NCBI RefSeq assembly: GCF_041260155.1
Contig: NC_091936.1
Coordinates: 45,299,930 to 45,363,929, forward strand
Direction: 5' to 3'
DNA from: Ptychodera flava
Lineage: Eukaryota > Hemichordata > Enteropneusta > Ptychoderidae
Length of the DNA stretch: 64,000 nucleotides
A program made the position numbers and the translations under genes. The notes under the pieces are model-generated. The model ran no database searches, was not told the DNA's origin, and worked only from the letters and a program-made list of their open reading frames with translations. Shown here in pieces: positions 58,439 through 64,000 of the stretch (the stretch's first letter is position 1; every line of letters begins with the position of its first letter).

Positions 58439-58998
58439 ATGCTGAAGTCAGTGCGTGGAATCCCTTCAAAAATCCGCAGGAAGAGGACTAAATCAGAGCG
58501 GCGAAACCGAACGGTAAGCTGAATCCGAATATTTTATTTTTCAAGACTGAACTTTCTGACGAGGGATATGGATTAAAACTATGCAGTGACACTTGATAAT
58601 TTTTTTTTCACTGATAGCAATTTCGGAAATTTGAATATAAATCCTTATGTTATGAGGGAACGGAAGTCGCTTGAATCATAGACCCTCGAGGGTCTATGCT
58701 TGAATAGAGATTTTGCATACTAGTTGTTACTATAAAATGCAGACAAAACCTCCACTGTCAATGGTCTGTTGTCCTTCGTTCGGCATAGTTATGTCGTATT
58801 GCATCGTAGAACATCAACAATTGGTGAAAGAGGAAAGGGTGTGGTAGACTGGTTTGGTGAGACAGAAAGTTTAAATACATTTATTCCGTTTAATAAAAAT
58901 TCCGATGCCAAACTAGCTAAGTCTTCTTCGAATCGTCAACATTTCAAACATATTAGATGAAGTTTGAGATGGTCGACATAAGTACATACGTATGTACG

Positions 58999-59032
<34 letters not shown>

Positions 59033-62000
59033 TGTATGTATGTATGTATGTATGTATGTATGTATGTATGTATGCATGTATGTATGTATGTATGTATGTA
59101 TGTATGTATGTATGTATGTATGTATATACATACATACATAGGCCTACATACGTACGTACGTACATACATGTACGTACATACATACATACATACATATATG
59201 TACATACATACATACATACTTACAGAGATGTCCATTTGTTTCGGTACATGGAAACTGAAAAAAGAGCATTTGTAGTAAAAACGCATGATTGAAAAGCTTT
59301 GTCACTAAGCGGGCCAACTGGAGCCAAGTAGAAGTACGAGCGTACATCTTTGAAGCTGGTGAAGCAGTCGTCAAGATGATCAGTTACCGGGCTCAGTCTT
59401 ACATTGAGAGGTGTAGCGAGTTTCATTCACGCCATAGAGTAAAGTGTTCATATACTTTGTGCAAGTTCATTTTGAAGATGTTTAGCAGAATCTGAACAGG
59501 ATTATGCTCATAATGTTTTCCGCCATTCATTTTGTTCGCAGAAGGAATCTGTGGTTATTGAGGAGGTGGAAGCAAAACCACACAGGGAAAAACTTGATCT
59601 CCTCTATTCCATCCAGGAAGATCCACCATGGTACACTTGTCTGATATTGGGATTCCAGGTAATTGGATCCGTTTAGCAGCACAATCTCTACACGCTTGTT
59701 AGAAATTTTATTTTAGGTTAGAGTTCGATCCGTCAGAGTTCGTTGTGCAGAAAGCTGACACCGAAACATAGTAAAGCTTCAGTGATTATGAGATTGACTG
59801 ACCGCGTAAAATAGTTTATAAGTGTACAGACAGGTACGGTGTAAGATTTATTTCTGAAGGTACCCTGTTTTCGGCTACATACACCAAGCGACCTCTGATT
59901 TAAATAGTTCAACAGTGGAGTCGATGATAGACGTAAGGTCAATAGCTGGAAGTTTTGGTAATATTTTCATTGATTTTTTGTCACATGAAACAAGTTTATG
60001 TTTTGGTTCGTCTCCTCAAAGTATGTTGAAATACAAAGCATCTGTTAAGAAACGTAACGCATTTTGCAAAATCTGCTCTGTTAGTTTCGACAAATGAACT
60101 CATAAGTGCGTACAGAAATTCGACTGTCATTATCAAGATATCTTATAACACAGACGCACGTTTTGTTGACAAGTTTAACAGTACTGGTGACAAGGTATTT
60201 CCAAAATATTCTTTGAGCGGACGAAAATAGTCTGATTACCTCATAATAATTACATATTAAAACATGTCACATCGGTTTATACTTTAGCTTTGATTAAATA
60301 TTAACACAAACAGAGTAATTTTTCTTGTTTTTTTTTCCTGAAGCATTACTTGACGATGTTCGGTGCTACCATGGCTTACCCACTGATCCTGGCAATACCA
60401 CTCTGCATAGAGGACAACGCCCTGGTGAAAAGTGATTTGATTTCCACTATCTTCTTCATGGCAGGCTTGTCAACGCTTCTTCAAACCACCTTCGGTTGCA
60501 GGTAACTATGGTAACCGTAATAAATAGAATTGTTTATTCTCTAGGCTGTACCGTTTATTTGTTTGGCATATCAACAGCACACTCTCGTCATGGGTTATTA
60601 AAGCTTTTTGAAACCCCAACAATGAAATATAAGACTTTACTCGTTTCTTCATTTGAAGTTCTTAGCATAGCTATGGTAAATAAGTGATTGACAGCCACTG
60701 TACACCAATGAGATAGTTTTCAGACTTTTCTTAGTGTCCGGACAAAAAATGACACGACAGTTGATATCATCTTTTCTCTTGAAATACCACTTTTTAGAAT
60801 GTCATGTGACCCCATGTGAAGCAAGGTGATACTACTGCCTCCGTTGTTCTGTGGTTTTCTTTCGGTTGAGAGTTAAAAGTTTCATTGAGGAAAGTTTCAG
60901 CAAAAGTCTTTCACACTACCGCATACTATACATTTACGGTAATCGTCAACTATTGTGTAAATGTTCAAAACCGTCACACTTCGTGTAGCACATGAAACGC
61001 GCTTAGCAACAGTATAGGCTATAACATTGAAATAGTTGGTGTACACCGTTCACAGAGCCGCACCACATATGCGACTCATGTAAATCACTGTAACAAAAAT
61101 AGAAGCGGCCTATAAAAATATGATGGCGAAAGACTATTTGCATATTTACATAAAACAAACATTAGGTATACCTGCAAAAATACCTTAGTTTGCACTTTAG
61201 AATGAATACATTAGACAAAAAGATCAGCGCACGCGTCATTTCAGGACCTGCGCGTTATGTCTTTTTCCTCGTAAAAATTCTGGGTGGGTCAGAATTTCAT
61301 GTGGTGGCTGGCTCATTCAATTTTATGATGCACGTCCCAAAATGCTAAAAAGAAAAAGGAAATATTTTGCAGCCAGCGATAAAAGACAATAACTGTAATT
61401 GCATCAATATGCCAAACCAGCATTGTTACGGATGAAAAGAAAAGCAAAAAATTAAAATAAAATAAAATAAAAAATCGTGTCATAGAATCACTTTTGTTGA
61501 ATGTCAAGGACCAGAAACAAATCTTTTGAGATTTTTTTTTCTGACCTCGCGCCCTCTAAAGGTAAGATCAGGAATTAAATTTAACGAAATAGCGTAAACT
61601 TGATGGTATACTTGCTCAATAGCACAGCGGATATCGAAACAGGAATAACTACCCTTATTTATAACTTGACCTCAATGAGATCGGTCAGTCGAGTAAAGAG
61701 CATGCGATGTATTTTTGAATCTGTTGACACATAACACGATTGGAACTAATTTGAGATAATTGGATCTTCATATTTTTCAAATTTCTCAAAAATGGTAGGT
61801 ACCCTATTGCTGAATGTACAGCTGAATAGCTGATAGCGATATTACAAATTAATCATAAAAACAAGTTTGTAACGTAAAAAGAAAAGCATATGAGCTTACA
61901 TTTGCAGTATAAATCGACAGTACTTCACCATCCAATTATCCCAAATTAGTTCCAATCGCGTTACATTAAAGTATTGCGCCCTCATTTAGTCCAAGACATT

Positions 62001-63865
62001 ACTAATTCCAAAATTAGCAATATGTTAAGGTAGTACGCACCTCGAGAGTGAAAGACTTAAACGTTTGCTCAAACATTCCTCAATGAAAATTTCAACCATT
62101 CTCTTACCAAATCCAGAATAAGAATCAGGCGTTACCGTGCAACGTTTGAAATTCATAGAGAAGCAATGAAAGTTCTACTGATAATCAATATTCAAAATGG
62201 CCTCAATCCCTGCGTTAACTATATTGGGGAAAATCAAATTTTCAGTTTTCGAAAATCTAAGACAGTGAAAATATTTTTTACTCCAAGAGCTTCAAAATGA
62301 GCCCCCACATGTGGTAAATCAGAAAATAATTGTAAAATTTGAGTCCGAATCTGTCCCCGAGACGCGTTCAACAAGGTCAAAGTATTTTCCACTCCAGAAT
62401 TTGACTAGGTTATCTGGTTCATTTGTTTCTCGTCAATAGAAATAAGTGCAGTTACCTTTCAATATATAAGAAACGAGTACATGAGCTCGAATTAATGATA
62501 AGATTTGCTGATTTTTTCCTCATCGGATCAAACATTTTCGTTATGGCTGGTCTTTACATCGTACGTTCTGTACTTTGTCCGTAAATTGTTTGCGAATGTG
62601 ATTTATTCTGACAAATAACTGCAAGGCGCTGACGAGGAGTTTTGGATTTGGGAAATTTGTGTTGGCTTCTTTTCTTCAGGAAAGGCAATATAAGCTGTAG
62701 AAAAATTGAGTTAGATATTAGCTCGTTCTATATTGTAAGTTCTTTTGGTACTATTTGTAGGTCGTTGCCAAACGTCTTCCGTCTAAAGATAAGTCTCAAG
62801 AGATGATGATCATGTAAATCACAGAGCATATTGCGACGCGGTCAAAGAGTCAAAATCGCTCCTTCTGACGTTGTTTCTATCAGTTTTCCAATGTATGAGA
62901 GGTTAGCCAGGATCTCGAATGATTCCCAAAGCGTGCTTGACAAAACGTCCCCTCTGCTCCGTTCACAGACAGGACAGATAAGGGAAATACTGGAGTGAGT
63001 TTTCGTACCCCAAAGTCTCCAAAGAAAGTTTATTGATGTACAATGCTCACATTTGCCTCCAGTTTTAGTCCTTGGCGTTCCTGTAAGATAAAGTTAACTT
63101 TTACTCCGATTGACATTTTCCATCGCCAGCTTTAAACTTGGTGTGTTGTTGTCACACACACAGTACAAAAAAAATGACAGGGAACCTTGATTCACAACGT
63201 TCTTGAGCATCCCTTATTGAAGCGTTAAGCCTAAACGGTACCGAGTACCTCAGGTCTACCAGATAATTAAAGGACACAACATGCACACGGTCGCAACAAA
63301 TATTGTAAGGTTTATTAGAAACTGCAACACAGTGTATAATGATGGCACATATCCATGTATGGCAAATGCCCAGACAACATTTCCTGACACTTTTGGGTTT
63401 ATTATCAGAAAATAACTAATCATCCTTTCTTGATTTTCATGCTTTTTTTCTCTTTGTTTATGGGTTGTTCTAGAGAGTGTTTGAATATGTAAAAATATGG
63501 TTGTGACTGAGAGTTTTTGAGCTTTTGGTCGGCACTTAAGCACCTTCTCTTGACAATGCAGGTTGCCAATTGTACAGGGAGGAACATATGCATTCTTGGT
63601 GCCGGCTATCGCGATTCTCAATTTGGAGAAGTACAAATGTCCAGAGATGAAGGTCCCTGTCAATAATACGGATTTGTCGACATCGCCACCGGAGACGGAG
63701 ATTACAATGACAGCGTCGTCCTTCATGGCAACCGACACGTCAGACGTGACAAATTTAATGGTTTCCATGGCAGTGAACTCTAACCTCACGCAACCAGAGC
63801 TGATTCCTATCACCCTGGCATTAAAGGGAGAGGAGGTGATGAACTGGAAGGTTCGAATGAGAGAG
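58439..63865 (+). CDS. SLC23A1/2: SLC23 nucleobase/ascorbate transporter, 5' part (4 coding exons, continues past window)
   Basis: Coding exons: 58439–58513, 59542–59658, 60344–60501, 63562–63865, each with GT–AG borders and matching phases; 218 residues so far. A strong pyrimidine tract and AG before 58408 indicate an upstream noncoding exon. The protein starts with a short basic tail, then WYTCLILGFQHYLTMFG, the first membrane helix with the QHYL motif of the family, then LSTLLQTTFGCRLPIVQGGT and AFLVPAIAILNLEKYKCPEM, matching the second and third helices of vertebrate SVCT1/2. A large Thr/Asn-rich, probably extracellular loop with N-glycosylation sequons (NNT, NST-like NSN) follows. Family role: sodium-dependent uptake of ascorbate or proton/sodium-dependent uptake of nucleobases; the deciding residues lie outside the window. 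Confidence 0.92.
58677..58698. repeat. Perfect 22-bp palindrome in SLC23 intron 1
   Basis: CATAGACCCTCG followed by its exact inverse AGGGTCTATG. May be a protein-binding palindrome or a tiny foldback remnant; no target duplication. Confidence 0.6.
58985..59221. repeat. (TATG)n / (CATA)n microsatellite pair in SLC23 intron 1
   Basis: About 135 bases of (TATG)n run into about 90 bases of (CATA)n after a short junction near 59130–59165. The two halves are complementary and can form a long hairpin. Frames read through it (repeated YVCM or YIHT) are artefacts. Confidence 0.95.
59809..60225. repeat. Right arm of the 417-bp inverted repeat (SLC23 intron 2)
   Basis: Reverse complement of 57852–58268. 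It ends about 120 bases before the acceptor of exon 3. Confidence 0.93.
60880..60926. repeat. MITE family A end fragment
   Basis: TTTCATTGAGGAAAGTTTCA and AAAGTCTTTCACACTACCGC match the terminal part of the family in minus orientation. Confidence 0.45.
62029..62374 (+). repeat. MITE family A in SLC23 intron 3
   Basis: Starts GGTAGTACGCACCTCGAGAG directly after TTAA (62025–62028) and ends CCCCGAGACGCGTTCAAC. Well preserved. Confidence 0.75.
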
Positions 63866-63907
63866 GTGCGTTATAATATTATTTTGTAACGTGCATTACA
63901 GCGGTTT

Positions 63908-64000
63908 AAAGGTAGAATGAGCCTCGGTGATAGATATCCGGACTCTAAAAGTTTTACAATGCTTTTCTTAGTCTGTCACATAATGCGGGCTCAATTTGAC
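63908..64000 (-). repeat. MITE family A, cut by the window end
   Basis: AAAGGTAGAATGAGCCTCGG and the GATATCCGGACTCTAAAAG block mark the right end of a minus-orientation copy about 45 bases after exon 4 of the SLC23 gene. Confidence 0.65.

Noticed and set aside
58912-59292. Long overlapping frames on both strands rich in Tyr-Val-Cys-Met or Tyr-Ile-His-Thr
   Set aside because: They are translations of the (TATG)n/(CATA)n microsatellite.
57980-60097. The same 60-residue peptide encoded on opposite strands at 57980–58162 and 59915–60097
   Set aside because: It arises from the two arms of the inverted repeat; no sign that the peptide itself is a gene.

Overview
This is a window of animal nuclear DNA. 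It is AT-rich, with split genes using GT–AG introns, long introns and many non-autonomous transposons, microsatellites and minisatellites. A Ty3/gypsy element of the Gmr1 type (integrase ahead of reverse transcriptase, so far described from deuterostomes), together with the protein sequences, suggests a marine invertebrate deuterostome such as a hemichordate, echinoderm or cephalochordate. The species cannot be fixed from the sequence alone.

Four host genes are supported. From left to right: (1) a type-B carboxylesterase with an N-terminal membrane anchor, minus strand, five coding exons between 3503 and 18436, 586 aa; (2) ANKZF1/Vms1-like peptidyl-tRNA hydrolase of ribosome quality control, minus strand, 13 coding exons between 22019 and 32776, 918 aa; (3) NDUFA10, the nucleoside-kinase-like accessory subunit of mitochondrial complex I, minus strand, nine coding exons between 34378 and 45535, 368 aa; (4) the 5' part of an SLC23 nucleobase/ascorbate transporter, plus strand, four coding exons from 58439 to 63865, continuing beyond the window. 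Exon phases of all four models join without frame errors. The genes have unrelated jobs and show no operon-like arrangement.

The rest is mobile or repetitive DNA. The esterase intron between exons 3 and 4 holds a tandem LTR–internal–LTR–internal–LTR Gmr1-like element (4997–15401, broken, antisense to the gene). About a dozen copies of a ~350-bp TTAA-type MITE are scattered across the window. A second group consists of foldback or palindromic insertions, most with 8-bp target duplications (19626, 31744, 44242, 44421, 48497) and one 3.0-kb element with long inverted repeats and a 7-bp duplication (36524–39523). The 46–57 kb interval is gene-poor and contains LINE remnants, inverted-repeat elements and degraded repeats.

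Points most worth a second look: a 44-bp minisatellite in ANKZF1 that repeats the exon 5 splice donor itself; 417-bp near-identical inverted repeats enclosing the first two coding exons of the SLC23 gene; two perfect ~100-bp palindromic insertions with unrelated arms but the same CACAGG terminus and 8-bp duplications; a possible phase-neutral 72-bp cassette exon in NDUFA10; and the tandem LTR element.
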